Notes: generated by a model not told the origin, from the letters alone. Shown: positions 33,429-42,134, counted from the first letter of the stretch. The stretch is DNA of 46,931 nucleotides from Azospirillum endophyticum (GCF_016595245.1 NZ_JAENHM010000095.1:1-46931); one strand, 5' to 3'. Made by a program: numbers and translations.

Positions 33429-33514
33429 TCCAGTGATCCTGGCACTGTCTATCCAGCGATCCTCGGCCGAAATTCAGCCGTTTCCCCCGTTTTCCATCTT
33501 GTGTCCAGCGATCC
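33429..33514. repeat. Three TCCAGYGATCC direct repeats, IS21-like terminus
   Basis: TCCAGTGATCC (33429-33439), TCCAGCGATCC (33452-33462) and TCCAGCGATCC (33504-33514) recur in the same orientation. Multiple short repeats at an end are typical of IS21 elements. No istA or istB is present, so only an end remains, if the call is right. Confidence 0.5.
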
Positions 33515-33908
33515 CGGAAAACCGACAGCGGAACAGGTCGCCGGGGAGAGCCGGTCCCTCTGCATCGGCGTCGTTCTGGTATACATTACACATCATGACA
33601 ATTGACGGCTCAACGCGAAGCAAGGGGCGGTTTCGGACAAATCGTCGATAGAACCGGCCATCCAAACCGAAACACGGACCCGTCTCGGACACTGTTCGCG
33701 GGGGTCTCCGGCCTACCGCCAAACGCTCGGATGCGACGGCACACGGCTACCGGCGGTTCCGCTGCAGGGGGCCGTCCGACCGGCTTCCCCGCCATTCCCA
33801 CCGCCGCTCTTGCGGGTGATGCCGGTTTCAATGGCCGGGACCGTCCCCATGTCTACGGCTCCCGGCCGCGGCCGGGACGTGTCATCCGCAGCCGGCAGGG
33901 AAGGGAAC
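33515..33908. other. Intergenic region, remnants and promoter of the DUF533 gene
   Basis: No convincing gene. An A/T-richer segment around 33580-33605 could hold a promoter. GTTTCGG near 33631 and its inverse CCGAAAC near 33668 form a short inverted pair. An AAGGGAA ribosome-binding sequence precedes ATG 33909. The region 33188-33428 to its left likewise has no recognisable product. Confidence 0.4.
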
Positions 33909-34763
33909 ATGAGCAATCTCAGCAAAGTCCTCGGCGTCATCCTGGCCAACGGGCTGGCCGGCCGCACCGGCCGGGGGCCGGCTTTCGCCGCCGCCATGCC
34001 CATGCTCCTCGGCAAGAAGGGCAGGAAGAAGATGAAGGGCCATTACGGCCATGGCATGCCCCATGCCCCGGCAGCCGGTTCGGGACTGCTGCAGAAGGCG
34101 GGCCTCGCCTCGCTCGCCTATCTCGCCTATCGGGCTTATCAGGACGGCCGGTCCCCGGCCACCCCCGGCCATTCGCCATCGGCGCCGGCTCCGGTGGCGG
34201 GCGGCGCGCTGGGAGGGCTCCTCGACCGGCTGGGTCTCGGCGGTGCGGCGGGGGGTGCGACCGGCGGTGCCGGGGGCGGTGTTGCCGGCGGTGCGCTCGG
34301 CAGCGTTCTGGGCGGCGTCCTGGGCAGGGCCGATGCCGGCGGCATGGCTGGCGGCATGGCCGGTGGTTTGGGCGACCGTCTGGCCGGGGTGCTGCGCGGC
34401 GGCCAGCCGGAACCGGATCTCGGCGACGCCAAGGCGCTGCTGCTGATCCGTGCCATGATCGCGGCGGCCAACGCCGACGGCCACATCTCGCCCGACGAGC
34501 AGCGGCGCATCCTCGACAGCCTCGATGCCGCCCAGGCCGAGCCGGAGGACCGGCGCATCGTCGAGGCCGAACTGCGGGCGCCACGCCCGTTGGACGAGAT
34601 CGTCCGCGACGTCCGCGATCCCGAGACGGCCGAACAGGTCTATCTCGCCTCCGAACTGGCGGTGCGCGGCGGCAGCGCGGTCGACCGCCAGTATCTGGCC
34701 TATCTCGCCTCGCGCCTCGGCCTGACCGATGCCCGCCGCAGCGAACTGGACTCGATCGTCTGA
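33909..34763 (+). CDS. DUF533 / TerB-like protein (YebE type)
   Basis: A 284-residue protein. After an N-terminal segment (SNLSKVLGVILANGLAG) comes a basic patch (LLGKKGRKKMKGHYG), a LASLAYLAYRAYQDG helix and a long Gly/Ala linker (residues about 95-165). The C-terminal third (residues 175-284) is the DUF533 domain: LLIRAMIAAANADGHISPDEQRRIL, an acidic helix pattern of the TerB fold. Function of the family is not known. Convergent with the heme receptor gene; probably an independent gene. Confidence 0.87.
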   Translation: MSNLSKVLGVILANGLAGRTGRGPAFAAAMPMLLGKKGRKKMKGHYGHGMPHAPAAGSGLLQKAGLASLAYLAYRAYQDGRSPATPGHSPSAPAPVAGGALGGLLDRLGLGGAAGGATGGAGGGVAGGALGSVLGGVLGRADAGGMAGGMAGGLGDRLAGVLRGGQPEPDLGDAKALLLIRAMIAAANADGHISPDEQRRILDSLDAAQAEPEDRRIVEAELRAPRPLDEIVRDVRDPETAEQVYLASELAVRGGSAVDRQYLAYLASRLGLTDARRSELDSIV

Positions 34764-34886
34764 GCGGCCTTGCGCGGCGTCACCCGTACCGTCAGGTCAC
34801 GGCGCCGCCGGCAAACCGTCTCCTCCCGAACCGCGAGGGGCGAGGCGTCGGCGGTGCCCCCGGAGCTTGCCTGAGGCAGGATCGGA

Positions 34887-37202
34887 TCACCATTTGACGG
34901 TGGCGTGGACGAGGAAGGAGCGTCCGGCCTCCAGGTACCGGCGCCGGTCGGCGGAGGTTTCGGACACGCCCACCACGTTGATGTAGTTGTAGTATTCCTG
35001 GTTGAACAGGTTCTTGACGGAGGCGCCGAGCGACAGGTGGTCCGTCGGGTTCAGATGGGCGGACAGGTCGACCGTGGTGTAGGACGGCGCCTTGAGGTAG
35101 GTGGAGTTGCTGACATCGTCGGCCTTCTTGGCGAAGGCATGGCTGGCGACGACCTCCGCCCCCCAGAAATCGTCCGGCGCGGTGTAGGACAGGCCGGCGT
35201 TCATGGTCAGCGGCGCCACCTCGTCGATGGCGGTCCTGGCGTCGAGGTCGAAGCCGCGGGCGAAGGCCGCCGCGCCGAACAGCGACCAGCCCGGCCGGAA
35301 GCGCCATTCGCCCTTGCCCTCGACGCCGAAGATCTCGACCTTGGAGATGTTCTGCGACTGGTAGCGCAGCAGGCCGCCGCTGCTGCGACCGACCGCGCGC
35401 TGGGCGATGAAGTTGCTGTAGCGGTTGTAGTAGCTGGAGACCTGGACGCTGGAGCCGTCGGCGTATTTGGCGCGGAATCCAGCCTCGACGCCGTTGCTGG
35501 TCTCCGGCTTCAGGCTGGCGTTGGGCAGCACCTCGTAGCCGTAGGTCGGGTTGGAGAAGCCGAGGTTGGCGTCGTCATAGGGCGGCGCCCGGAAGCCGTG
35601 GGCATACTGGCCGAACAGCGAATATTCGCGGGTCAGCTCGTAGGTGGCGCCGAACTTGGGCGACAGCGCCAGCTTGTCCAGCTTCGACGGGGTGGCGGAC
35701 GGGTTGGAGGCGAGATAGGCCGCGTCCAGTTCCGGGTTCATCCGGTAATAGTCGAGGCGCAGGGCGGGCACCAGACGCAGCCGCTCGATGGTGATCTCGT
35801 CCTGCAGATAGCCCCCCACCATCAGGGTGGCGGTGTTGGGGAAGGTGCGGCTGGGATAGGTGTCGCCGTTGTAGCTCTTGGCGGTGGCGCCGGTGGCGGT
35901 GTTGGTCAGCGTCACGTCGCGCATGCGTTCGGTGCGGATGTGGTCGATGCCGAAGCCGTAGGAGAGGCGGTTGGGCAGCCCGAACCAGCCGGTGTCGGTG
36001 CGCATGTCGACGGCCCCGCCGAAGATGCGCTGCTCGGATTCGTTGGCGGTCTCTTCGCGCAGGGTGGAGCGCGCCGGGAACAGCGTGTTGGTGGAGGCGG
36101 CGACGCCGGCGGTGCGGGTGCGGTTTTCCCGATGGTCGTAGCCGGTGGCGTAGAGCCGCCAGTCGATGCGGTCGATGAAGCCGATGGGGGCATCGTGGGA
36201 ATGCGCGAGCCCGATGCGCCAGCGCCTCGCCTCGTCGTCGCTGACGGAATCGGCGATGGTGCCGCGGGTGGTCCGCGACGGGACGGTGGAGAAGATGTAG
36301 CTGGCGGCGGCGCCGACGTCGTTGCGCAGACCGGTGTCGGTGTCGCGGCGGAAATACTCGCCGGTCAGCGTCACCTTGTCCGGGCCGCGTTCCCAGGCCA
36401 GCTTGGCCAGGGCGTTGTTGACCCGATAGTCCTGTGGATTGCGGAAGCTCTTGTCCTTGGACTTGTACTCGTCGCCGTCGCGGCGGGTAAAGATGCCGAG
36501 GATCGAGAACTCGCCCGACCGCATCGCCGCGGTGCCGGTCTCGGAGAAGGAGCTGTCGACGCTGTCGTAGGCCCCCTTCAGCGAGGCGTAGAAATCCTTG
36601 CCGGGATAGAGGTAGTCGGCCGGATCCTTGGTGACGTAGCCGACGACGCCGCCCAGCGCGTCCGACCCGTAAAGGGCGGAGGAGGGGCCGCGGACGATCT
36701 CGACCTGCTTGAGGGAATCGAGGTCCACCGCGTCGCGGCTGTAGCCGGCCGACGGGCCGGCCGATTTCGGCGTTTCCGGCAGACGGGTGCCGTCGATCAG
36801 CATCAGCACGCGGTTGTCGGTGATGCCGCGGATGGCGAAGCCGCCGGCCCCGGCGCGGGCGGGCGCGTTGCCGACCGTCACCCCCGGCTCGTAGCGCGTC
36901 AGATCCTGCAGGCGGTGAAGGCCGCGCGTCTCGATCTGCTCCTCCCCGATCACGGAGATGGTGGAGGTCGCCTCGTCGAGCCGCCTTTCCCCGCGGTCGC
37001 CATAGACGGTCACCGCGTCGAGCACGGTCGCCGGCTGGCCGGTCTGCGGGGCCGCCGCCGTCTGGGTCGCCGTCTGCACCGCCGTCTGGGCGAGCGCGGC
37101 ACCGGCACCGGCCAGGGTCAGGGCCGACGCCGACAGCCACAGCGCCCGGCGCAGCCGTCCCGGCTCTGCGGTCCGCCGCACGATGCTGGGGGATGCGGTC
37201 AT
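34887..37202 (-). CDS. TonB-dependent heme/hemoglobin receptor
   Basis: A 771-residue outer membrane receptor. The signal peptide (about residues 1-38, SALTLAGAGAALAQ) precedes a plug domain (VTVYGDRGERRLDEATSTIS to TRLPE) and a 22-strand barrel. FRAPPYDDANLGFSNPTYGY shows the FRAP and NPNL-like motifs of heme receptors, and the C-terminus ends in an aromatic residue (ATVKW). It imports heme or hemoglobin-bound heme using TonB energy; exbB, exbD and tonB are not in the window. The start at 37202 has GAGGAGAGA upstream. An iron-box-like 15-mer lies at 37271. Confidence 0.93.
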   Translation of the reverse strand: MTASPSIVRRTAEPGRLRRALWLSASALTLAGAGAALAQTAVQTATQTAAAPQTGQPATVLDAVTVYGDRGERRLDEATSTISVIGEEQIETRGLHRLQDLTRYEPGVTVGNAPARAGAGGFAIRGITDNRVLMLIDGTRLPETPKSAGPSAGYSRDAVDLDSLKQVEIVRGPSSALYGSDALGGVVGYVTKDPADYLYPGKDFYASLKGAYDSVDSSFSETGTAAMRSGEFSILGIFTRRDGDEYKSKDKSFRNPQDYRVNNALAKLAWERGPDKVTLTGEYFRRDTDTGLRNDVGAAASYIFSTVPSRTTRGTIADSVSDDEARRWRIGLAHSHDAPIGFIDRIDWRLYATGYDHRENRTRTAGVAASTNTLFPARSTLREETANESEQRIFGGAVDMRTDTGWFGLPNRLSYGFGIDHIRTERMRDVTLTNTATGATAKSYNGDTYPSRTFPNTATLMVGGYLQDEITIERLRLVPALRLDYYRMNPELDAAYLASNPSATPSKLDKLALSPKFGATYELTREYSLFGQYAHGFRAPPYDDANLGFSNPTYGYEVLPNASLKPETSNGVEAGFRAKYADGSSVQVSSYYNRYSNFIAQRAVGRSSGGLLRYQSQNISKVEIFGVEGKGEWRFRPGWSLFGAAAFARGFDLDARTAIDEVAPLTMNAGLSYTAPDDFWGAEVVASHAFAKKADDVSNSTYLKAPSYTTVDLSAHLNPTDHLSLGASVKNLFNQEYYNYINVVGVSETSADRRRYLEAGRSFLVHATVKW

Positions 37203-37270
37203 CTCTGTCTCTCCTCGCTTCTTGGGGTCACGCCGGACCCGTCCGGCACTGTGATGTCGGATTTTGCTAT

Positions 37271-37285
37271 TGATTATTATTCGCA
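37271..37285. promoter_or_regulatory. Iron-box-like element upstream of the receptor gene
   Basis: TGATTATTATTCGCA, or TGCGAATAATAATCA on the coding strand, about 70 bp before the receptor start. It matches the HutX element at 12 of 15 positions and keeps the TG(A/C)-N9-TCA pattern of the heme locus. Confidence 0.55.
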
Positions 37286-37308
37286 AACTCTAGGCGCAGG
37301 CCGGCCCG

Positions 37309-37336
37309 GCGCCCGGCATTGGGCGCCCGGCATTGG
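37309..37336. repeat. 14-bp tandem duplication downstream of hutX
   Basis: GCGCCCGGCATTGG occurs twice head to tail between the hutX stop and the receptor promoter. It may be a recent slippage product. Confidence 0.85.
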
Positions 37337-37353
37337 GAGCGGGGCGCGCCGGA

Positions 37354-37896
37354 TCAGGCGACGGACAGGTGGAGCCGGTCGCACAAGGCCAGGAAACGCT
37401 CGACCTGATCGGCCAGAAGCTGGCGCTTCTCGTCGCGGCCGACGAAGATCTTGAACATCGCCTCGCCGTCGCCGTTGAAGAAGATCACGGCGCAGCTGTC
37501 GCCGCTGCCCATGAAGGGGCGGCGGACGAAGGCGAGATCGGCGCAGCGGTCCAGGCGGATGTGGCCGCCGATCGGGCTGCCGCCGGCCAGATTGTAGAAG
37601 CCGCGCCCGAACTGGCCGAGCGGCAGCGGACCCTTGCATTCAAGGACCAGATCGGCGCTGTGGACCAGGAAGGTGATCGGCCCCCAGCCGGCGATGTCGG
37701 CCATCGCCGCCTCCGCCGCCGAACCGGGGGCGAAGCTGCGCATGGCGGCCGGCAGGCAATCGACGACGGTGCGCAGGCTGGCGCCGGTCTCCGCCGCGAC
37801 CGCCTCCAGCACCCTGCCGGGTTCGGCGAGAAGCCGGGCACGCAGGGAGTCCAAGGCTGCGTCCTGGCTGGCGGCGGGCATCTGGTGTGTGGTCAT
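37354..37896 (-). CDS. hutX: Heme utilisation carrier protein (HutX family)
   Basis: A 180-residue cytoplasmic protein of the HutX/ChuX group. These bind heme and pass it to degradation or storage partners. LLAEPGRVLEAVAAETGASL, AGWGPITFLVHSADLVLECK and FFNGDGEAMFKIFVGRDE are the conserved blocks, and the length is normal. Start at 37896 is set by conservation; the extra 30 codons upstream overlap the iron-box. It is a monocistronic unit with its own iron-box-like promoter. Confidence 0.88.
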   Translation of the reverse strand: MTTHQMPAASQDAALDSLRARLLAEPGRVLEAVAAETGASLRTVVDCLPAAMRSFAPGSAAEAAMADIAGWGPITFLVHSADLVLECKGPLPLGQFGRGFYNLAGGSPIGGHIRLDRCADLAFVRRPFMGSGDSCAVIFFNGDGEAMFKIFVGRDEKRQLLADQVERFLALCDRLHLSVA

Positions 37897-37954
37897 GACG
37901 GTTTCCGATGGACAGGACGGGAGGGGGACAGGCTGTGCTGTCCGGTGACATTTT

Positions 37955-37969
37955 TGAGAATAATTCGCA
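37955..37969. promoter_or_regulatory. Iron-box-like element upstream of hutX
   Basis: TGAGAATAATTCGCA, TGCGAATTATTCTCA on the coding strand, lies 59 bp before the hutX start. It is related to the elements before the receptor, the response regulator and hmuS. Confidence 0.55.
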
Positions 37970-38025
37970 GTCGCGTTTAAGCTCAACCACGCTTCCCTTA
38001 ACGCCGCTTAATGTGACCGGCGGCG

Positions 38026-39453
38026 TCACTCCAGCTGGGCATGGCGGCCGAGCCGGAGGATGACGCGGAGCCCCGGCGCGTTGTCGTCCATCAGCAGCCC
38101 GCCGCCATGCAGCGTGGCGATGGCGCCGACGATGGACAGGCCGAGCCCGTAGCCCGGCACCCCGTCCTGCGGGTTGAGCCGGAAGAAACGCTGGACCGCC
38201 AGCGCCCGCTGGCCGGGAACGAGGCCAGGCCCGCGGTCGGCGACGCACAGCTCCTCCCAGCCGTCGCGGATGCCGGCCGACAGCCGGATCTCCTGGCCGC
38301 CGGCCGCATATTTCAGGGCGTTGTCCACGAGATTGGCGACGGCCTGGAACAGCAGGGTGCGGTCGCCGCGGATGCGAAGCCCCGGTTCGGCCGCGACGGA
38401 CAGCGCCACACCCGCATCCTCCGCCAAAGGCAGATAGGATTCGCGGATGTCCTCCAGCAGCGGCCCGGCCTCCAGCGGCTCCATGCTCAGGCTGCAGCGG
38501 GCGGTCTCGATCTCGCCCAGCCGCATGATGGCGCGGAACAGCTGCTGGATGCGCAGGGTCTCCTCGATGCCGTCCTCCAGCGCATGGCGGATTTCAGGGT
38601 CGGCGCAGTCCTCGGCGATGCCCGACAGCCGGTTGTGCAGGTGGGTCAGCGGCGTGCGCAGTTCATGCGCGATGCTGCTCGACACGCTCGACACCTCCTC
38701 CACCAGCCGGTTGACGCGGTCGAGCGTGCGGTTGATCTCGCGGCCGAGGCCGGCGAACTCGTCATCGCTGCGGCCGACGTCGATCCGGCGGTTGCGGTCG
38801 CCACCGGCATAAGCGGAGAGCGCCTCGCGCATCGCGCCGACGCGGCGCAGCGTGCCGGAACTGAAATAGACCCCGAAGGTCAGGCTGGTCAGCAGGAACA
38901 GCAGCACGCCGACGCCGGCGGCCAGCGGCACCGCCCGCATCTGGCTCAGCATCGGCTGGATGTCGTAGGCGTTGATGAAGCGGCCGCCGTCGGGCAGGGC
39001 CACCACCATCGCCTGCAGCTTCCAGCCGTCGGCGGCGTCCTTGCCCCGTCGTTCGACCAGCCCGGCCGGGCAGGAGGCGAGGCGGGCGCGGTCGCAGGAC
39101 AGCACGTCCAGCAGCCGCGCCGCCGTCGCGTCGTCGCCGTAGAGCAGCCGCCCCGAGGCGTCGAGCACCAGCCGCCTGCGCGCCGTCTCGGTCTCGAACC
39201 TCTCGCGGCGGCGCAGGTCGGCGGCGAGATCGACGGCATCGCCGAAGCGCCCGAGCTGGCGCTGGGTCGCGGTGTCGCGCTCCAGCAGTTCGATCACATG
39301 GTCCTTGATCAGGTCGGTCAGCAGGCTGCGGCTCCACAGCACGGCACCGGAGGTGACGACGACGAAGACGGCGCCGATGGTCATGGTCTGGCGGAAGCTG
39401 CGGGTGTCGAGCAGCGGGCGGATGCGGGCGTGGAGGCGATCAGCCAAGCGCAT
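38026..39453 (-). CDS. Sensor histidine kinase of a two-component system
   Basis: A 475-residue membrane kinase. There are two membrane segments (about residues 22-42 and 164-186) around a periplasmic sensor of some 120 residues with two cysteines (SCDRARLASCPAG). A HAMP domain follows, then the dimerisation helix with SSIAHELRTPLTHLHNRL (phosphoacceptor His263) and the ATPase domain (LVDNALKYA, DRGPGLVPGQ, GYGLGLSIV). It overlaps the response regulator gene by 14 bp, so they form one unit. Its position in the heme locus and the iron-box before the pair suggest heme or iron sensing; this is inference. Confidence 0.92.
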   Translation of the reverse strand: MRLADRLHARIRPLLDTRSFRQTMTIGAVFVVVTSGAVLWSRSLLTDLIKDHVIELLERDTATQRQLGRFGDAVDLAADLRRRERFETETARRRLVLDASGRLLYGDDATAARLLDVLSCDRARLASCPAGLVERRGKDAADGWKLQAMVVALPDGGRFINAYDIQPMLSQMRAVPLAAGVGVLLFLLTSLTFGVYFSSGTLRRVGAMREALSAYAGGDRNRRIDVGRSDDEFAGLGREINRTLDRVNRLVEEVSSVSSSIAHELRTPLTHLHNRLSGIAEDCADPEIRHALEDGIEETLRIQQLFRAIMRLGEIETARCSLSMEPLEAGPLLEDIRESYLPLAEDAGVALSVAAEPGLRIRGDRTLLFQAVANLVDNALKYAAGGQEIRLSAGIRDGWEELCVADRGPGLVPGQRALAVQRFFRLNPQDGVPGYGLGLSIVGAIATLHGGGLLMDDNAPGLRVILRLGRHAQLE

Positions 39454-40111
39454 AGCCGATCGCCCGCACGGTGCGCAGCAGGGGCGGATCGAACTCCTTG
39501 TCGATCTTGCTGCGCAGCTTGAAGACATGCACCTCGACAAGATTGGTCGGCGGGTTGAAGCCGTAGCCCCAGGCCTTTTCCAGCAGCATGGTCCGGGTCA
39601 CCGTCTGGCCCGGATTGCTCATCAGGATGTGCAGAAGCCGGAACTCCTTGTCGGTCAGCTCGATCGGCATCCCCCGTCGGGTCACCCGCCGCTGGGCCAC
39701 GTCCATCACCAGATCGCCGACCGTCAGCAGGTCGCCGGGGGCGGCCATCGCCTGCCCATGGCGGCGCGAGAGATGCTCCAGCCGCACCAGCAGTTCGGCG
39801 AAGTCGAAGGGCTTGCCCAGGTAATCGTCGGCCCCGGCGCGCAGCCCGGCGACCCGGTCGGAGGTCTCGTCCAGCGCCGACAGCACCAGCACCGGCGGAT
39901 GGCGCGTGCCGGCCAGCCGCTTCAGAACCTCCATGCCGTCGAGCTTCGGCAGCATGCGGTCGAGGACGACGACGTCGAACGCCTCTTCCTCCAGCAGGCG
40001 CAAAGCCTCCTCGCCGTCGCCGGAGAAGCGGCAGGAATGGCCCGAGCCGTTGAGCTTGGCCCCGATCCAATAGCTGACGGCCGCATCGTCCTCGACGACC
40101 AGAACGCGCAA
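39440..40111 (-). CDS. OmpR/PhoB-type response regulator
   Basis: A 223-residue regulator. The receiver domain has the acidic pair VVEDD, phosphoacceptor in VVVLDRMLPKLDG (Asp51 from the chosen start), and LSALDETSDRVAGLRAGADDYLGKPFD. The winged helix domain (IELTDKEFRLLHILMSNPGQ, LVEVHVFKLRSKID) ends in IGYALG. A TTG at 40111 is chosen as start, since an AAGGAGGAG ribosome-binding sequence (40115-40123) lies at the right distance. The longer frame from TTG 40129 would translate that sequence as EKEE. Asp51 also fits the usual position. Confidence 0.9.
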   Translation of the reverse strand: MRVLVVEDDAAVSYWIGAKLNGSGHSCRFSGDGEEALRLLEEEAFDVVVLDRMLPKLDGMEVLKRLAGTRHPPVLVLSALDETSDRVAGLRAGADDYLGKPFDFAELLVRLEHLSRRHGQAMAAPGDLLTVGDLVMDVAQRRVTRRGMPIELTDKEFRLLHILMSNPGQTVTRTMLLEKAWGYGFNPPTNLVEVHVFKLRSKIDKEFDPPLLRTVRAIGYALG

Positions 40112-40114
40112 CGG

Positions 40115-40123
40115 CTCCTCCTT
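40115..40123 (-). promoter_or_regulatory. Strong ribosome-binding site that sets the regulator start
   Basis: On the minus strand AAGGAGGAG is followed by CCG and TTG at 40111. It is a near-perfect Shine-Dalgarno, so TTG 40111 is preferred to TTG 40129. Confidence 0.75.
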
Positions 40124-40134
40124 TTCCAAAGAAA

Positions 40135-40149
40135 TGAAAATAATAATCA
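40135..40149. promoter_or_regulatory. Iron-box-like element upstream of the two-component genes
   Basis: TGAAAATAATAATCA, TGATTATTATTTTCA on the coding strand, with the full TGA-N9-TCA form. It lies 24 bp before the response regulator start. Confidence 0.55.
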
Positions 40150-40210
40150 GTCGCGATTGAGTCGTCCAGCCCGGCCGGCAACCGTGTGGTGGGTGGCGTG
40201 TGGCGGGCGG

Positions 40211-41017
40211 CTAAACCGCGGGAGGCTGGCCGGTGGTGGCGAAGACGGCCCCGCGCCCGTCCGGTGCCGGCATGCGGACGAAGCGGGTGGCGAACACCCG
40301 CTCCAGCACCGGGACCGGCAGGGCGGCCATCGGGCCGCTCCAGGCCTCCCGCCCGCCGGCCAGCAGCAGCGCGTCGTCGCAGTAGCGGGCGGCCAGCGTC
40401 ATGTCGTGCAGCACCACGGCGCAGGCGCCGCCGGTCCGCTCCATCCAGTCCCGCGCCGCCCGCAGCAGGTGGTGCTGGTGTGCCGGGTCCAGGCTGGCGG
40501 TCGGCTCGTCGAGCAGCAGGGTGGCGACCCCGTCGGGCCCGTCGCGATGCAGCGATCCGGCCGCGAGCTGGGCAAGGGCGCGGGCGAAGGCGACGCGCTG
40601 GCCCTCGCCGCCCGACAGATGCGGCAGCAGGCGGTGGCGCAGGGCAGCGGCGTCGGCGGCGTGCAGGCTTTCGGCGATCAGCCGCCGCCGCTCGGCGGCA
40701 CCGCAGGGCGCCGCCTCGACCGCCAGCTGGACCGCCTCCTCCACCGAGAAGGCGAAGCCGGCGGAGGGGTGCTGGCCGACCAGCGCCCGGCGCCGGGCGA
40801 GCAGGCGCGGCGGCACGTCGCGCAGATCGCGGCCATCGAGCCGGACAGCGCCGCCGGTCGGCCGCCTTTCACCTGACAGCAGGGCCAGCAGGGTGGATTT
40901 CCCGGCGCCGTTGGGGCCGAGGATCGCCAGCATCCGGCCGGGAACCAGATGGACGGTCACGCCGTCGACCAGCGGTCGTCCGCCGACGGAGAAGGAGACG
41001 TGCTCGGCTTGCAGCAA
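40211..41017 (-). CDS. hmuV: Heme ABC transporter ATPase
   Basis: A 268-residue ATPase of the FecE/HmuV group that powers heme transport through HmuU. Walker A GPNGAGKSTLLALLSG, signature HLSGGEGQRVAFARAL, Walker B LLLDEPTASLD and the H-loop VLHDMTLAARYCDDALLL are intact. The N-terminal LQAEHVSFSVGGRPLVDGV is typical. Last gene of hmuSTUV; 10 bp after hmuU. Confidence 0.95.
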   Translation of the reverse strand: MLQAEHVSFSVGGRPLVDGVTVHLVPGRMLAILGPNGAGKSTLLALLSGERRPTGGAVRLDGRDLRDVPPRLLARRRALVGQHPSAGFAFSVEEAVQLAVEAAPCGAAERRRLIAESLHAADAAALRHRLLPHLSGGEGQRVAFARALAQLAAGSLHRDGPDGVATLLLDEPTASLDPAHQHHLLRAARDWMERTGGACAVVLHDMTLAARYCDDALLLAGGREAWSGPMAALPVPVLERVFATRFVRMPAPDGRGAVFATTGQPPAV

Positions 41018-41027
41018 GATGGGATCC

Positions 41028-42134
41028 TCAACCGAACGGGCGTCCGCCGCGGGCGCGCAGCAGCCACAGGAAGACGGGCGCGCCGACGGCGCCGAGCAGC
41101 AGCCCGACCGGCACGTCGGCCGGGGCGGCGATGCTGCGGGCGGCGGTGTCGGCCAGGACCAGCAGGACCGCCGCCGCCAGGGCGGTGGCCGGCAGCAGCC
41201 GGCGGTGCACCGGCCCCAGCCACAGCCGGATCATGTGCGGGACCACCAGCCCGACGAAGCCGATCAGGCCGGAGACGGCGACCGCCGCCCCCACCCCCAG
41301 CGCCACCAGCAGAACGGTGCGCACGGCGAACCGGTGCGGCTCCAGCCCGAGCAGGAAGGCGTCGCGCTCGCCCAGCGCATAGAGGTCGAGCCGGCGGGCA
41401 TTGGCGAGCAGGCCGGCGGTCGCCGCCAGCATCAGTGCCAGGGCCGGGCCGATCTGCGTCCAGCCGGCGCCGCCGAAGCCCCCCATCATCCAGAAGGTCA
41501 TCTGCCGCAGCGCCTGATCATCGCCCAGATAGCTGCAAAGGCCGATGCCGGCGCCGCCCAGGACATTGACGGCGATGCCCGCCAGCAGCATGTCGGTGGC
41601 CGAGCAGCGCCCGTCCCGGCGCGCCAGCGTCAGGATCAGGATCGTCGCCGCCAGCGCCCCCAGGAAGGCCGTCGCCGGCAGCAGCGTGGACAGTGACAGG
41701 CCGCTGCGCGACAGCCCCAGCCCGGCGACCCCCAGCATCATGGTGACCGATCCGGCCAAGGCGGCGCCGCTGGACACGCCGACCAGTCCGGGGTCGGCCA
41801 GCGGGTTGCGGAAGATCGCCTGGAGCGAGGCGCCCGCGACGCCCAGCGTCATGCCGACCGCCGCCGCCAGCACGATGCGCGGCAGGCGCAGGGTGTGGAG
41901 GACCGCGGCGTCGCGGGCGCCCAGCGGCTCTCCGGGCAGGCCGGCCGCCTGCGCCAGATGCGACAGCACCCGGTCGAGCGGCAGGGGAATGCTGCCGGTG
42001 GACAGGGCGAACAGCACCGCGGCCGCCAGCGCGGCGCCCAGCAGCCCCAGGGCGGGCGCAAGCCGGGGTCGCCGGGCCGGCGGCATGGCGGTGATGGGCC
42101 GGTTGGCGCTGGACTGGCTGGCGCTGGCGCTCAT
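41028..42134 (-). CDS. hmuU: Heme ABC transporter permease
   Basis: A 368-residue FecCD-family permease with about ten membrane helices. SIPLPLDRVLSHL, LRLPRIVLAAAVGMTLGVAG and AGASLQAIFRNPLADPGLVGVSSGAALAG (as its contiguous segments) form the classic FecCD start, and GLVVPHMIRLWLGPVHRRLLP the conserved end. Overlaps hmuT by 4 bp. Transports heme through the inner membrane. Confidence 0.95.
   Translation of the reverse strand: MSASASQSSANRPITAMPPARRPRLAPALGLLGAALAAAVLFALSTGSIPLPLDRVLSHLAQAAGLPGEPLGARDAAVLHTLRLPRIVLAAAVGMTLGVAGASLQAIFRNPLADPGLVGVSSGAALAGSVTMMLGVAGLGLSRSGLSLSTLLPATAFLGALAATILILTLARRDGRCSATDMLLAGIAVNVLGGAGIGLCSYLGDDQALRQMTFWMMGGFGGAGWTQIGPALALMLAATAGLLANARRLDLYALGERDAFLLGLEPHRFAVRTVLLVALGVGAAVAVSGLIGFVGLVVPHMIRLWLGPVHRRLLPATALAAAVLLVLADTAARSIAAPADVPVGLLLGAVGAPVFLWLLRARGGRPFG

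Noticed and set aside
33474..33722. Small minus-strand protein (82 residues) before the DUF533 gene
   Set aside because: It runs through the IS21-like terminal repeats and has no family resemblance; judged a frame made by repeats.
34905..37454. An 849-residue open frame on the plus strand across the heme receptor
   Set aside because: Antisense shadow of a clear TonB receptor gene; its valine/glycine bias is that of a complementary frame.
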